NCBI GenBank assembly: GCA_045531585.1
Contig: JAZSEH010000031.1
Location: forward strand, 1 to 58,007
Source: SIG587 sp045531585
GTDB lineage: Bacteria; Bacillota; Clostridia; Oscillospirales; Acutalibacteraceae
DNA length: 58,007 nucleotides
Direction: 5' to 3'
The notes beneath the pieces are model-generated. The model was not told the origin of the DNA and ran no database searches. It saw only the letters and a list, made by a program, of their open reading frames with translations. Made by a program: the position numbers and the translations under genes. The first letter of the stretch is position 1. Every line of letters starts with the position of its first letter. Shown piece by piece: positions 49,522 to 58,007 of the stretch.

Positions 49522-50793
49522 TTGAAACGCAGGCAAATTCTTTGCATAGATTTAAAATCCTTTTACGCTTCGGTTGAGTGTGTGGAGCGCGGACTTGACC
49601 CTATGACCACTAACCTTGTGGTAGCCGATCCTGAGCGTTCTGATAAAACCATTTGCCTTGCCATAACTCCGCCTATGAAGGCTTTGGGAATTAAAAACCG
49701 ATGTCGTGTTTTTGAAATTCCAAAAGGGGTGGATTATATTACCGCACCTCCCAGAATGCAAAAGTATATAGACTATGCAGCAGAAATATACGCTGTTTAT
49801 TTAAAATATATCTCTCCCGAGGATATTCACGTTTATTCCATTGACGAGGCGTTTTTTGACGTTACCGATTATCTGCCTCTTTATCGCCTTACCGCCAAAC
49901 AGTTGGCCCAAAAAATGATGCAGGACGTGTTTGAGAATATAGGGGTACGCGCCACCTGTGGGATAGGTGATAATCTTTACCTTGCCAAGGTAGCACTTGA
50001 CATTACCGCTAAGCATTCACCTGATTTTATAGGGGTTTTAACAGAGGAATCCTACAAGGCCACAATGTGGAATCACCGCCCATTAACGGATTTCTGGCGC
50101 ATAGGAAAGGGCACGGCAAAACGCCTTGCGGAGAAGGGAATTTTCACAATGGGGGATATAGCAAAAACCCCTGAGGAGCTTTTATACGGTTGGTTTGGCA
50201 TAGATGCGGAGCTGCTCATAGACCACGCCCACGGCAGGGAGCCTACCTTGATGACCGATATTAAATCTTATAAATCAAAAACCAACTGTTTAACCAGCGG
50301 TCAGGTGCTTATGTGCGATTACTCCTTTTTTGACGGGGAGATAATAGTCAAGGAAATGATGGACAGCCTTTGTACCGAAATGGTGGAGAAGGGTCTTGTT
50401 ACCGATTCGGTAACTATGTACGTAGGCTATTCAAACTCCCTTAATATGGATTTTGCAAGGGGAAGCGCAAGTGTTGCCATTCCCACAAGCGCAGATTCGT
50501 TACTTATACCTGCGGCGGTAAACCTATACCGCAGAATAGTTGACCCCAAGTACCCTGTGCGTAGAATAAATATAACCTGTAACCGTGTGGTTCAGGACAG
50601 CGGCGTTACACAGCTAAGCCTTCTTGAAGATAACGATGCGCTTATAAACAATAAAATAGTTCAGGAAACAATGCTTAGTATTAAAAAACGTTTCGGCAAA
50701 AATTCTATTTTAAAGGGAACAAGCCTATCCTCTGCCGCCACGGGCAGGGAACGAAACTGCCAGATAGGAGGACATAAAAGTGGCGAAATCTAA
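49522..50793 (+). CDS. Y-family DNA polymerase (UvrX/UmuC-like)
   Basis: A translesion polymerase, 423 residues, acting on damaged template. Visible: metal-binding DLKSFYASVEC (about 8-18), RCRVFEIPKG, the second acidic motif YSIDEAFFDVT (about 110-120), TCGIGDNLYLAKVALD and the HhH region RIGKGTAKRLAEKGI; then the little-finger domain. It resembles UvrX of Bacillus. Start is TTG at 49522 after the strong site GGGGGGTG; GTG 49513 overlaps that. The last bases overlap a YolD gene, the usual partner. Regulated by a LexA box. Confidence 0.93.
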   Translation: MKRRQILCIDLKSFYASVECVERGLDPMTTNLVVADPERSDKTICLAITPPMKALGIKNRCRVFEIPKGVDYITAPPRMQKYIDYAAEIYAVYLKYISPEDIHVYSIDEAFFDVTDYLPLYRLTAKQLAQKMMQDVFENIGVRATCGIGDNLYLAKVALDITAKHSPDFIGVLTEESYKATMWNHRPLTDFWRIGKGTAKRLAEKGIFTMGDIAKTPEELLYGWFGIDAELLIDHAHGREPTLMTDIKSYKSKTNCLTSGQVLMCDYSFFDGEIIVKEMMDSLCTEMVEKGLVTDSVTMYVGYSNSLNMDFARGSASVAIPTSADSLLIPAAVNLYRRIVDPKYPVRRINITCNRVVQDSGVTQLSLLEDNDALINNKIVQETMLSIKKRFGKNSILKGTSLSSAATGRERNCQIGGHKSGEI

Positions 50794-51121
50794 ACCGCTG
50801 GCGCCTATGCCCGTATCGGAACGGGCAAAGATATTTTCCCCCTTTGCCGCCCTTAAGGGTCTGCCGGAGGCCCTTAAGGAAAAGGAGAAAATAAGGGTGC
50901 CTAAAAAAGAGCTTTCCGAATACATGGCAGACAAAATAAATAAAGCTCTGACTCAAACAAAAGCAGGGCAGATAATTACGGTTATTTATTATAATTCCAC
51001 CGAGCAGGAGTATATCCAACTTACAGGTATGGTGGCAAGGGTGGATTATAGCCAAAAATTTTTACAGGTCGTGGCAATAAAAATCCCATTTGATGACCTT
51101 TATGAAATTATCCTTGCCTGA
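50780..51121 (+). CDS. YolD-like protein
   Basis: A 113-residue protein of the YolD group, which is found beside UvrX-type polymerases and may adjust their activity. SPFAALKGLPEALKEKEK near the start (20-37) is the YolD signature; the rest is a beta-rich fold. GTG start with TAGGAGGACA; the 14-base overlap with the polymerase gene indicates coupled translation. It shares the SOS-controlled promoter. No catalytic residues are seen. Confidence 0.88.
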   Translation: MAKSKPLAPMPVSERAKIFSPFAALKGLPEALKEKEKIRVPKKELSEYMADKINKALTQTKAGQIITVIYYNSTEQEYIQLTGMVARVDYSQKFLQVVAIKIPFDDLYEIILA

Positions 51122-51163
51122 TTAAGTGATATAATGTAAAATAGGTGCAGGGAAGTGATAAAA

Positions 51164-51529
51164 ATGCCGTTGGCTGAGAAAATAAACCATATATATGAGC
51201 CAAATCCTCTTGCCTGCGGTCAGGCGGTGCTTGCTATGCTTGCAGGGGTAAGTGTAGAGGAAATAATTGATTTTGTTGGTACCGAGCGTGAAACAAAGCT
51301 AAGGGATATGTTTTTATGCCTTGAGCATTACGGTATTAAATATAATAAAGAACGTCTAAGTGTGCAGAAAAAAGAACAGCTCCCCGAAATTTGTATTTTA
51401 AGTCTTGAAACCCCGAAGTGCTGGCATTGGTCACTATATTTTAAAGGTATATTTTATGACCCCGAGTACGGTGTGCTTGAGGATTTTCCGCCAAGTGCAC
51501 GTAGATATTATTTTGAAATAACAAAATAG
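51164..51529 (+). CDS. Small papain-like protein (C39-type cysteine protease fold)
   Basis: 121 residues with NPLACGQAVLAML (14-26), where Cys18 has the typical context of the C39 catalytic Cys, then HWSLYF (His88) and FYDPEYG (Asp99), in the order Cys-His-Asp of the papain-like triad. The protein has no signal and no ABC part, so it is a stand-alone small cytosolic protein. Related stand-alone 'C39-like' proteins have mostly unknown targets. The start at 51164 has AGGGAAGTGAT; a TATAAT at 51129-51134 in the gap could be its -10. Confidence 0.7.
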   Translation: MPLAEKINHIYEPNPLACGQAVLAMLAGVSVEEIIDFVGTERETKLRDMFLCLEHYGIKYNKERLSVQKKEQLPEICILSLETPKCWHWSLYFKGIFYDPEYGVLEDFPPSARRYYFEITK

Positions 51530-51531
51530 AA

Positions 51532-51562
51532 ATGCGTCGTATTAAACGGCGCATTTCTTGTT
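51532..51562 (+). terminator. Terminator after the C39-like gene
   Basis: AAATGCGTCG ... CGGCGCATTT with one G-T pair, followed by CTTGTTTAAT. Confidence 0.7.
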
Positions 51563-51617
51563 TAATAAAATATTGCAAAGCTAATTGATTAAAAACTGAA
51601 AATTTCTCCAATAATGT

Positions 51618-51646
51618 TTGACAAAACAGGAAAAACAAGGTAATAT
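51618..51646 (+). promoter_or_regulatory. Promoter of the RNase J gene
   Basis: TTGACA (51618-51623), 17 bases, TAATAT (51641-51646). The ~120-base leader up to the ATG shows no clear hairpin. Confidence 0.75.
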
Positions 51647-51770
51647 ATATTATGTATGATTATATATATTGGGTTAGTATGTCCTGTTTATGAATTTTTC
51701 GAATGCCTAAGCTGTGGGTATTCGCATATATATTACTGTACATAACTTGAAAAGGAGGAATTTGTTTTTT

Positions 51771-53588
51771 ATGCCTGAAAAGAAAAAACCGGCAGCCAAA
51801 AAGTCTGCCGTAAATAAAAAAAGCAGTCCCAAAAAGAACGAGCAAATAAAGAAGACGGCACCTAAAAAGCAGTTTGCGTCACGCGCTTCTGCAAAAAACA
51901 ACAAGCCTAAAGCGCCTAACCGCCCACCTGAAAAGCCTGTTCGCATAATCCCTTTGGGTGGTCTTGAGGAGATAGGTAAGAACATCACCCTTTACGAATA
52001 CGCAGGGGATATGCTCCTTGTGGATTGCGGAATGAGCTTTCCCGATGAGGAAACCCCGGGTATTGATACTATTATTCCCGATTTTACCTACGTTCTTGAG
52101 AACAAGGATAAAATAAGAGGACTTGTGCTTACCCACGGACACGAGGACCACATAGGCGCCATTCCTTATCTGCTTAAGCAGTTTAACGTTCCCATATACG
52201 GAACACGCCTTACCTTAGGCCTTGTTGAAGGCAAGCTTAAGGAGCACCGCCTGATTGCGGAGGCAAAGCTTAACGTGGTAAAGCCCGGTGATACCGTAAA
52301 GCTTGGCAACTTCTCTGTGGAATTTATTCACGTGAATCACTCCATTCCCGATGCCGTTGCCCTTGCAATAACAAGCGGTGCAGGCACAATTGTTCAAACC
52401 GGTGACTTTAAGATAGACACCACCCCTATAGATGACTTTGTAATTGACCTTTCCCGCTTTGCTCAGCTTGGAAAAAAAGGCGTGCTGGCACTCCTTTCCG
52501 ATTCCACCAATGCGGAACGTCCCGGTTATACTCAGTCAGAGCGAATCGTAGGCGAATCCTTCCAGACCCTTTTTAAAAAGGCGGAGGGTAGCCGAATAAT
52601 TGTAGCCACCTTCTCATCCAATATCCACCGTATTCAGCAGATAATTGATGAGGCTGCCAGATGTTCCCGAAAGGTTGCCGTTTCTGGCAGAAGTATGGTA
52701 AACGTTGTTAACATTGCCGCCGAAATGGGCTACCTTAAGGTGCCCGATGGCGTTCTTGTTGAGATTGAAACCATAAAACGCTACCGTCCCGATGAGCTGG
52801 TAATCGTTACTACAGGCAGTCAGGGCGAGCCGCTGTCGGCACTCCACCGTATGGCCTATAGTGACCACCGCAACGTGGATATAGTCCCCGGTGATATGAT
52901 AATAATTTCCGCTACCCCCATACCCGGTAACGAAAAGCTTGTAAGTAAGGTAATAAATGAGCTTATGAAGCGCGGTGCCAACGTGGTTTACGAAAAGATG
53001 TACGATGTTCACGTTTCGGGCCACGCCTGTCAGGAAGAATTAAAGCTTATGATGAACCTTGTAAAGCCTAAATACTTTATTCCTGTCCACGGTGAGCAAA
53101 AGCATCTTGCAAAGCACGCCGCCCTTGCAAAGGTTATGGGAATAAAGCAGGAAAACATTCTTATAACAAATATAGGCAGTGTGATTGAGTTAACCGGCAA
53201 AAGTATGAAGGTCACCGAAACTGTGCCCTCAGGCAGAATACTTGTTGACGGTCTGGGCGTGGGTGATGTTGGAAGCATAGTACTGAGAGACCGTAAGCAT
53301 CTTTCTGATGACGGTATTATTGTTGTTGCCGTAACTATGGATTCGGTAACTGATGAGGTGGTCTCAGGACCCGAGGTAGTAAGCAGAGGTTTTGTATACG
53401 TTAAGGAATCTGAGCAACTTATTGAGGATGCCGCCGAAGCCGCCTGTGACGTTCTTGAAAAATGCTACCTTGCGAATATAAGTGACAGAAATACAATAAG
53501 AGCAAGGCTTCGTGACGGTGTTTCCCGTTTCGTATATGAGAAAACCAAGCGCAGTCCTATGATATTGCCCATAATTCTTGATATATAA
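51771..53588 (+). CDS. rnj: Ribonuclease J
   Basis: An RNA-degrading enzyme (5'-3' exo and endo activity) central in Firmicutes mRNA turnover. 605 residues: a Lys/Pro-rich, disordered N-terminal extension (about 1-55) not present in Bacillus RNase J1, then the metallo-beta-lactamase core with PLGGLEEIGKN, LTHGHEDHIGA (near 120-130), the beta-CASP domain (GRSMVNVV, PVHGEQKHL) and a C-terminal domain. All metal ligands are present. AAAGGAGG 8-13 bases before the ATG. The L9 gene follows after a REP-like hairpin. Confidence 0.96.
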   Translation: MPEKKKPAAKKSAVNKKSSPKKNEQIKKTAPKKQFASRASAKNNKPKAPNRPPEKPVRIIPLGGLEEIGKNITLYEYAGDMLLVDCGMSFPDEETPGIDTIIPDFTYVLENKDKIRGLVLTHGHEDHIGAIPYLLKQFNVPIYGTRLTLGLVEGKLKEHRLIAEAKLNVVKPGDTVKLGNFSVEFIHVNHSIPDAVALAITSGAGTIVQTGDFKIDTTPIDDFVIDLSRFAQLGKKGVLALLSDSTNAERPGYTQSERIVGESFQTLFKKAEGSRIIVATFSSNIHRIQQIIDEAARCSRKVAVSGRSMVNVVNIAAEMGYLKVPDGVLVEIETIKRYRPDELVIVTTGSQGEPLSALHRMAYSDHRNVDIVPGDMIIISATPIPGNEKLVSKVINELMKRGANVVYEKMYDVHVSGHACQEELKLMMNLVKPKYFIPVHGEQKHLAKHAALAKVMGIKQENILITNIGSVIELTGKSMKVTETVPSGRILVDGLGVGDVGSIVLRDRKHLSDDGIIVVAVTMDSVTDEVVSGPEVVSRGFVYVKESEQLIEDAAEAACDVLEKCYLANISDRNTIRARLRDGVSRFVYEKTKRSPMILPIILDI

Positions 53589-53592
53589 AAAC

Positions 53593-53617
53593 GTAGGGGA
53601 GGGGTAACACCCTCCCG
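53593..53617 (+). repeat. REP hairpin between RNase J and rplI
   Basis: GTAG, GGGAGGG GTAACA CCCTCCC, G. Same head and closing base as the hairpins near the RAYT gene, 28 kb away. It could also act on the rplI leader. Confidence 0.75.
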
Positions 53618-53635
53618 TGTATAGAGGTGTTTAAA

Positions 53636-54076
53636 ATGAAAGTAGTTTTATTAGCAGACGTTAAAGGTCTTGGTAAAAAGGGTGAACTTTGCAACGCTTC
53701 CGACGGTTATGCAAGGAACTTCCTTTTCCCAAAAAACCTTGCTATAGAGGCCAACGCCGCCGCTATGAGTGAGCTTAAAAGCAGGGAGGAATCCAAGGCA
53801 CACCACAAGCAGGAGGAGATAGATGCCGCAAAGGCTACCGCCGCTAAGCTTGACGGTAAGCAGGTTACCCTCCATGCCAAGGCAGGTGCCTCAGGTAAGC
53901 TTTTCGGTGCGGTTACCTCTAAGGAAATAGCATCGCAGATAAAGTCTGATTTCGGTCTTGATATTGACCGTAAAAAAATGAATGTTGCCGATATAAAGGC
54001 CTTCGGTACCTATACCGCGGAGATAAAACTTTATACCGGAATAATTGCAAAGCTTACGGTTAACGTAACAGAATAG
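53636..54076 (+). CDS. rplI: 50S ribosomal protein L9
   Basis: A 146-residue protein with the L9 N-domain (MKVVLLADVKGLGKKGE, 1-17; ASDGYARNFLFPK) which binds 23S rRNA, a long connecting helix, and a C-domain with LFGAVTSKEIA. Start taken at ATG 53636 with AGAGG 8 bases ahead; GTG 53627 overlaps that site. DnaB follows 12 bases later in the conserved rplI-dnaB order. Confidence 0.97.
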   Translation: MKVVLLADVKGLGKKGELCNASDGYARNFLFPKNLAIEANAAAMSELKSREESKAHHKQEEIDAAKATAAKLDGKQVTLHAKAGASGKLFGAVTSKEIASQIKSDFGLDIDRKKMNVADIKAFGTYTAEIKLYTGIIAKLTVNVTE

Positions 54077-54088
54077 GAAAAGAAAAAT

Positions 54089-55459
54089 ATGGCTGACGAA
54101 AAAATGATATACGATTTAGAGGGCGGCAGAATGCCCTACTCCACCGAGGCGGAGCAGGCGGTGCTGGGTTCTCTCATTATTGACCCCGGCAGCTTTACCC
54201 TTGTGGCATCTATTTTAAAGGCGGACCATTTTTATCTGCCTCAGCATAAAGAAATTTATGCTATGCTTTCCAAAATGTTTGAGCTTAACCAGTCGGTGGA
54301 CTACATATCCCTTCTTGAAAAGCTTAAGCAGACCCCAAATTATGATGAGGCCAAGGGAAAGGCTTATATAGCCCACCTTATTGAGGTGGTTCCCTCTGCG
54401 GCAAATATCCTCTCCTACGCCAACATTGTAAGGGAGCGTTATTATGCCCGTAGCCTTACCCGCGTTGCACAGGAGATAATTAAGGACGTATCCGATAATA
54501 ATCAGGATGCCACCAAGCTTATTGAAAGTGCCGAGCAAAGGATTTATGAGATTCGTCAGGGTAAGGAGGTAAGCGGCCTTACCCACATTAAGGACGTTAT
54601 TGAGGCTGAAACCTATGACCGCCTTGGCAAAATAAGCGACCCCGCAACGAGAAATGATTATATAGGTATTCCCAGCGGAATAGGTGACCTTGACCGTATG
54701 ATAACGGGACTTAATAAGTCTGACCTTATAATCCTTGGTGCCCGTCCCGGTATGGGTAAAACCTCATTTGCTCTCAATATTGCACGTAACGTTGCACTTA
54801 ACAGTGGCAAAACCGTGTGCTTTTTCTCCCTTGAAATGACAAGGGACCAGATTGCCCAAAGACTGCTGTCTAACGAGGCCTCGGTTAAGAGTGAAAAGCT
54901 CCGCACGGGTGAGCTTTCCACCGATGAGTGGACACGCCTTGCCATGGCAGGTGAGCATCTTTCAAAAACCAATATATTTATTGATGAGACCCCCGGTATA
55001 ACCGTTCCTGAAATGAAGGCAAAGCTTATGCGCCTTAAAAAGGTAGACCTTGTTATAATCGACTACTTAGGCCTTATGCACTCTGCCCGCAGAATTGAAA
55101 ACCGCGTGCAGGAGGTTACCGATATTTCGGGAAGCCTTAAGGCAATGGCTAAGGAACTTTCGGTTCCCGTTATTGCCTGCGCTCAGCTTTCCCGTGGTAC
55201 CGAGGTTAAGGGAAAATCCCACAAGCCTGCCCTTTCCGACCTTCGCGATTCAGGCTCTATCGAGCAGGATGCGGATATAGTTTTATTCCTCTACCGTGAA
55301 AAGTACTACGATAACGAAAAGGGCGAAGGGGAAGAGGTTTCCGATGCAAGCAAGGCAGAATGTATCGTTGCCAAAAACCGTCATGGTGAGGTTGGTACTG
55401 TTGAACTGCATTGGGACGGTCAGTTTACCAGATTTACTTCACAGGATGTGCTTCACTAA
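54089..55459 (+). CDS. dnaB: Replicative DNA helicase
   Basis: The hexameric helicase at the replication fork, 456 residues. N-terminal domain (MPYSTEAEQAVLGSLI, about 13-28), a linker, and a RecA-like domain with Walker A GARPGMGKTS (near 218-227), FSLEMTRDQI, Walker B LVIIDYLGLM, and the DnaB motif QLSRGTE...LSDLRDSGSIEQDADIV. No intein in the usual places. It overlaps tilS by 1 base (TAATG). Confidence 0.97.
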   Translation: MADEKMIYDLEGGRMPYSTEAEQAVLGSLIIDPGSFTLVASILKADHFYLPQHKEIYAMLSKMFELNQSVDYISLLEKLKQTPNYDEAKGKAYIAHLIEVVPSAANILSYANIVRERYYARSLTRVAQEIIKDVSDNNQDATKLIESAEQRIYEIRQGKEVSGLTHIKDVIEAETYDRLGKISDPATRNDYIGIPSGIGDLDRMITGLNKSDLIILGARPGMGKTSFALNIARNVALNSGKTVCFFSLEMTRDQIAQRLLSNEASVKSEKLRTGELSTDEWTRLAMAGEHLSKTNIFIDETPGITVPEMKAKLMRLKKVDLVIIDYLGLMHSARRIENRVQEVTDISGSLKAMAKELSVPVIACAQLSRGTEVKGKSHKPALSDLRDSGSIEQDADIVLFLYREKYYDNEKGEGEEVSDASKAECIVAKNRHGEVGTVELHWDGQFTRFTSQDVLH

Positions 55460-56760
55460 TGCTTAATAAAGTTCGTGCGGCGATAAAGGACCATCAAATG
55501 CTCCAAGGCGGCAGGGATATAACCGTTGCCCTTTCAGGGGGAGCGGATTCAATGGCTCTGCTTTACGCCCTTTTGGAGCTTAGTGACGAGCTTGACCTTA
55601 AAATAACCGCCGCCCACTTAAACCATAACCTCCGCGGTGCAGAAGCCAAGCGTGATGCGGATTTCGTAGCACAACAGTGCAGATACTTAAGGGTGCCCTT
55701 AGTAAGCGAAACGGCTGACGTTCAGGACTATGCCCAAAAGCACCGTTTAAGCACAGAGCTTGCCGCAAGGCAGTTGCGCTATGCCTTTTTAGAGGAAAAC
55801 AGCTCAGGCGTTATTGCAACGGCCCACACCGCAAGTGACAATCTTGAAACCGTTATTATGAATCTTACCCGCGGTACTGGAATAAAGGGCCTTTGCGGAA
55901 TTCCCCCTGTAAGGGATAAGCTTATACGGCCGCTTATCTACGTTACACGGCAGGAGGTAGAGGAATACTGCAACGTAAAGCAGATACCCTTTGTTACAGA
56001 TAGCACCAATCTTACCGACGATTATACCCGTAATGTTGTCCGCCATAAGATAGTGCCTGTGCTTCAAAGCATAAACCCCGCGGTGGAGGGTGCCGTAACC
56101 GATACGTCGGAGCTTTTAAGAAATGATGAGCGGTTTTTATCCGATACCGCTAATATGTGCTTTTTGACCTCCTTTAAGGAAGGGGAGCTATCCTTAGCTG
56201 AGCTTCCTCAACTGCCTAAAGCCGTTGCTTCAAGGATATTGCGCCGCTTTTGTGAAAGCATAGGAATAAAGGGCACCGACAACGGACACATAGAAACCCT
56301 TTACGCTATGGCTCTTAAAGGAAACGGCAGAGCTGTTATGCCGGGTAAAATAACCGTTGTTTGCAGCAATCAAACCCTTAAAGCAGAGGCTGAGGAGAAA
56401 TCCTGTCCCGTGAGCTTTAAGGTTGAGCTTACCAAAACAAATATTATTAGCGAAGAAAATCAACAAAAAGTTAATAATTTGTTATTAAAAAATGCAATTG
56501 ACTGTGATAAAATAGTAGGCGATATAAAAATTCGCACCAGATGTGCAGGGGATGAATTTTCACTTCCATCACGGGGTGTTACAAAAAGCCTTAAAAAGCT
56601 TTTTAATGAGGAGAAAATACCTGCCCACCTTCGGGACGTTATTCCCGTTATAAGTGATAATGCAGGGGTTGTTTGGGTATATGGCTTCGGTGCAAGCCGC
56701 CGTGTTGCCGTAACCGAAAAAACAAAAAATATATACATTGTAAATACTATAAAAGATTAA
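55459..56760 (+). CDS. tilS: tRNA(Ile)-lysidine synthase
   Basis: Makes lysidine in the CAT anticodon of isoleucine tRNA, essential for AUA decoding. 433 residues: PP-loop VALSGGADSMALL (23-35), AAHLNHNLRG, TAHTASDNLETV, then the substrate-binding and C-terminal TilS domain (RTRCAGDEFSLPSRGVTKSLKKL). Start overlaps the dnaB stop. The next gene hpt follows by 13 bases, the same partner as in other Firmicutes. Confidence 0.96.
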   Translation: MLNKVRAAIKDHQMLQGGRDITVALSGGADSMALLYALLELSDELDLKITAAHLNHNLRGAEAKRDADFVAQQCRYLRVPLVSETADVQDYAQKHRLSTELAARQLRYAFLEENSSGVIATAHTASDNLETVIMNLTRGTGIKGLCGIPPVRDKLIRPLIYVTRQEVEEYCNVKQIPFVTDSTNLTDDYTRNVVRHKIVPVLQSINPAVEGAVTDTSELLRNDERFLSDTANMCFLTSFKEGELSLAELPQLPKAVASRILRRFCESIGIKGTDNGHIETLYAMALKGNGRAVMPGKITVVCSNQTLKAEAEEKSCPVSFKVELTKTNIISEENQQKVNNLLLKNAIDCDKIVGDIKIRTRCAGDEFSLPSRGVTKSLKKLFNEEKIPAHLRDVIPVISDNAGVVWVYGFGASRRVAVTEKTKNIYIVNTIKD

Positions 56761-56773
56761 GGGGAATATAAAA

Positions 56774-57316
56774 ATGTCAATGTATGATGACGTAAAGGGT
56801 ATCCTTGTGTCCGAGGCTGAGCTTAAGGCCTGCGTGCAAAAGCTCGGCGCTCAGATAACAAAGGATTACGAAGGAAAAAATCTGCTTCTCGTAAGCGTTC
56901 TGCGTGGCTCGGTTATTTTTATGGCCGATTTAATGCGTGAAATAAAAATACCCTGCACTATAGACTTTATGTCGGTGTCCTCCTATGGCTCAGGCACCAA
57001 GAGCAGCGGTGTTGTGAAAATAATAAAGGATTTGGACCTTAACCTTGCAGGCTATGATATTTTAATTGTTGAGGATATACTTGATTCGGGTAACACCCTT
57101 GCTTATCTTAAAAAGATGCTCCTTACCCGTAATCCCTCCAGCATAAAAATATGCACCCTGCTTGATAAGCCCGAACGCCGAACTGCAGATATTTCTGCCG
57201 ATTATTCAGGCTTCTCCATTCCCGATGCCTTTGCTGTAGGCTACGGCCTTGATTATAATGAAAAGTATCGAAATCTCCCATTCATTGGCGTGCTTGATCC
57301 CAAAATCTACGAATAA
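56774..57316 (+). CDS. hpt: Hypoxanthine phosphoribosyltransferase
   Basis: Converts hypoxanthine (and guanine) with PRPP into IMP/GMP. 180 residues; LLVSVLRGSVIFMADL (about 37-52), IDFMSVSSYG and the PRPP loop ILIVEDILDSGNTLAYL (about 95-111) are diagnostic; GYGLDYNEKYRNLPFIGVL closes the protein. AAGGGGAATATAAAA precedes the ATG. It belongs to the tilS-hpt-ftsH unit typical of Firmicutes. Confidence 0.97.
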   Translation: MSMYDDVKGILVSEAELKACVQKLGAQITKDYEGKNLLLVSVLRGSVIFMADLMREIKIPCTIDFMSVSSYGSGTKSSGVVKIIKDLDLNLAGYDILIVEDILDSGNTLAYLKKMLLTRNPSSIKICTLLDKPERRTADISADYSGFSIPDAFAVGYGLDYNEKYRNLPFIGVLDPKIYE

Positions 57317-57357
57317 TACATAAATAATTTAAAATTCTTGATAGGATGTGTCCATAC

Positions 57358-58007
57358 TTGAAAAAGAACATTAAAAACCTGCTGCTGTATATAGGTATTC
57401 CCATAATACTTATTATATCGGTTATGACGGTATCTAAGGTGGCCCAAAACAATCAGGCCAAAAAGGAAGTTGAATATTCAAAGATCGTAGCAATGGTTAA
57501 AAACTACGAAATATCTGAATTCGAACTGAATTTCGGCCGAAGAGAGCTTACCTACAAGCTTCGTGCAGATGGCGAAAACGGAAAGGTATACCGCTACAAA
57601 ATAGCCAGCCCCGATATCTTCTATAACGACGTAAACGAGTTTGTTTTAGAGGCTAACGCCAAAAATGAAGAGGGCAAAACCTTTGACTATAACTTTGAGC
57701 TTGGCAGCGAAGGCGCAATTTTGAAGGAATTGCTCATTCCCGGATTATCCATTATCGTGGTAATAGTGCTGTTTGTGCTTATGATGCGCCGTATGAGTCA
57801 AACTATGGGCGGTGCCGATAAAACCATGGGCTTTGGTAAGGCCAAAATCCGAAAGAACAGTGAAAGAAAAACAACCTTTGCCGACGTTGCAGGTGCCGAT
57901 GAGGAAAAGCAGGAGCTTGAGGAGATAGTTGAGTTCCTTAAAAATCCTCAACGTTTTAATGAGCTTGGCGCCCGTATTCCTAAGGGTGTGCTTCTTGTGG
58001 GCCCTCC
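57358..58007 (+). CDS. ftsH: ATP-dependent zinc metalloprotease FtsH (partial)
   Basis: The first 216 codons of FtsH, cut by the window end. A first membrane helix (about 10-26), an extracytoplasmic domain (30-120), a second helix (about 125-145; GLSIIVVIVLFVLMM), and the start of the AAA domain with TFADVAGADEEKQEL, FLKNPQRF and GVLLVGP, which would continue into Walker A. Start TTG at 57358 with AGGATG upstream; no ATG is placed better. In the expected position after hpt. Confidence 0.95.
   Translation, partial: MKKNIKNLLLYIGIPIILIISVMTVSKVAQNNQAKKEVEYSKIVAMVKNYEISEFELNFGRRELTYKLRADGENGKVYRYKIASPDIFYNDVNEFVLEANAKNEEGKTFDYNFELGSEGAILKELLIPGLSIIVVIVLFVLMMRRMSQTMGGADKTMGFGKAKIRKNSERKTTFADVAGADEEKQELEEIVEFLKNPQRFNELGARIPKGVLLVGP

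Overview
This window looks like a chromosome segment of a gut-type, Gram-positive anaerobe of the Clostridia (Oscillospirales/Ruminococcaceae-like; inferred, not proven). The signs are moderate-to-low GC, strong AGGAGG ribosome sites with frequent TTG/GTG starts, SRP RNA-dnaX-ybaB-recR-ynzC synteny, RNase J, a UvrX/YolD mutagenesis pair under a Bacillus-type LexA box, a PdaB-like deacetylase, and the order rplI-dnaB-tilS-hpt-ftsH.

Layout. 1-9390: end of a surface-polymer locus, with a GT2 glycosyltransferase, an IspD-like cytidylyltransferase plus SDR (polyol-CDP synthesis by inference), a broken TPP enzyme, a flippase, a CDP-polyol phosphotransferase, a nucleotidyltransferase-like protein and an LCP ligase that would anchor the polymer. 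9484-13620: a deacetylase, then an AT-rich accessory stretch with a hairpin array, an orphan ORF, an exact 125-bp copy of part of the deacetylase, a class III Fic protein, and two SHOCT-domain membrane proteins behind a long structured leader. 13749-24176: rRNA/tRNA methyltransferase, RsgI-like lipoprotein, pseudogene scrap, ABC exporter, manA, NSS transporter, ThuA protein and TrkA/TrkH. 24179-28060: a REP-associated (RAYT) transposase with REP hairpins, a secreted InlB-repeat protein, a 45-residue peptide and a lipoprotein. 28057-31957: dehydrogenase, ynzC, recR, ybaB, dnaX and SRP RNA, all on the minus strand. 32132-43590: Nudix, two zinc-ribbon membrane proteins, galU, yjjG, a FeoA-FeoB fusion, bioY/birA, a barrel-less amidohydrolase remnant, deoD, tRNA-Ala, a second hairpin array, and AraC regulator/GH4. 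43595-49395: a GT4 glycosyltransferase and a GlpP-headed operon whose leader carries a terminator. 49490-58007: SOS-type polymerase IV/YolD, small C39-like protein, RNase J, L9, DnaB, TilS, Hpt and the start of FtsH.

The most unusual signals are non-coding. (1) Three arrays (12-130, 10222-10424, 41110-41291) consist of short perfect hairpins of different sequence joined by a constant linker. In each array the linker is used in one orientation and then in its reverse complement. (2) A RAYT/REP system has five GTAG-headed hairpins, one of them inside the RAYT gene. (3) A ~166-nt leader RNA at 13447-13613 has its own promoter, a 32-bp rod, a possible pseudoknot and a terminator. (4) A dnaX slippery heptamer is in phase and would give a gamma-like product. 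All calls come from reading the sequence alone; no database search was possible.
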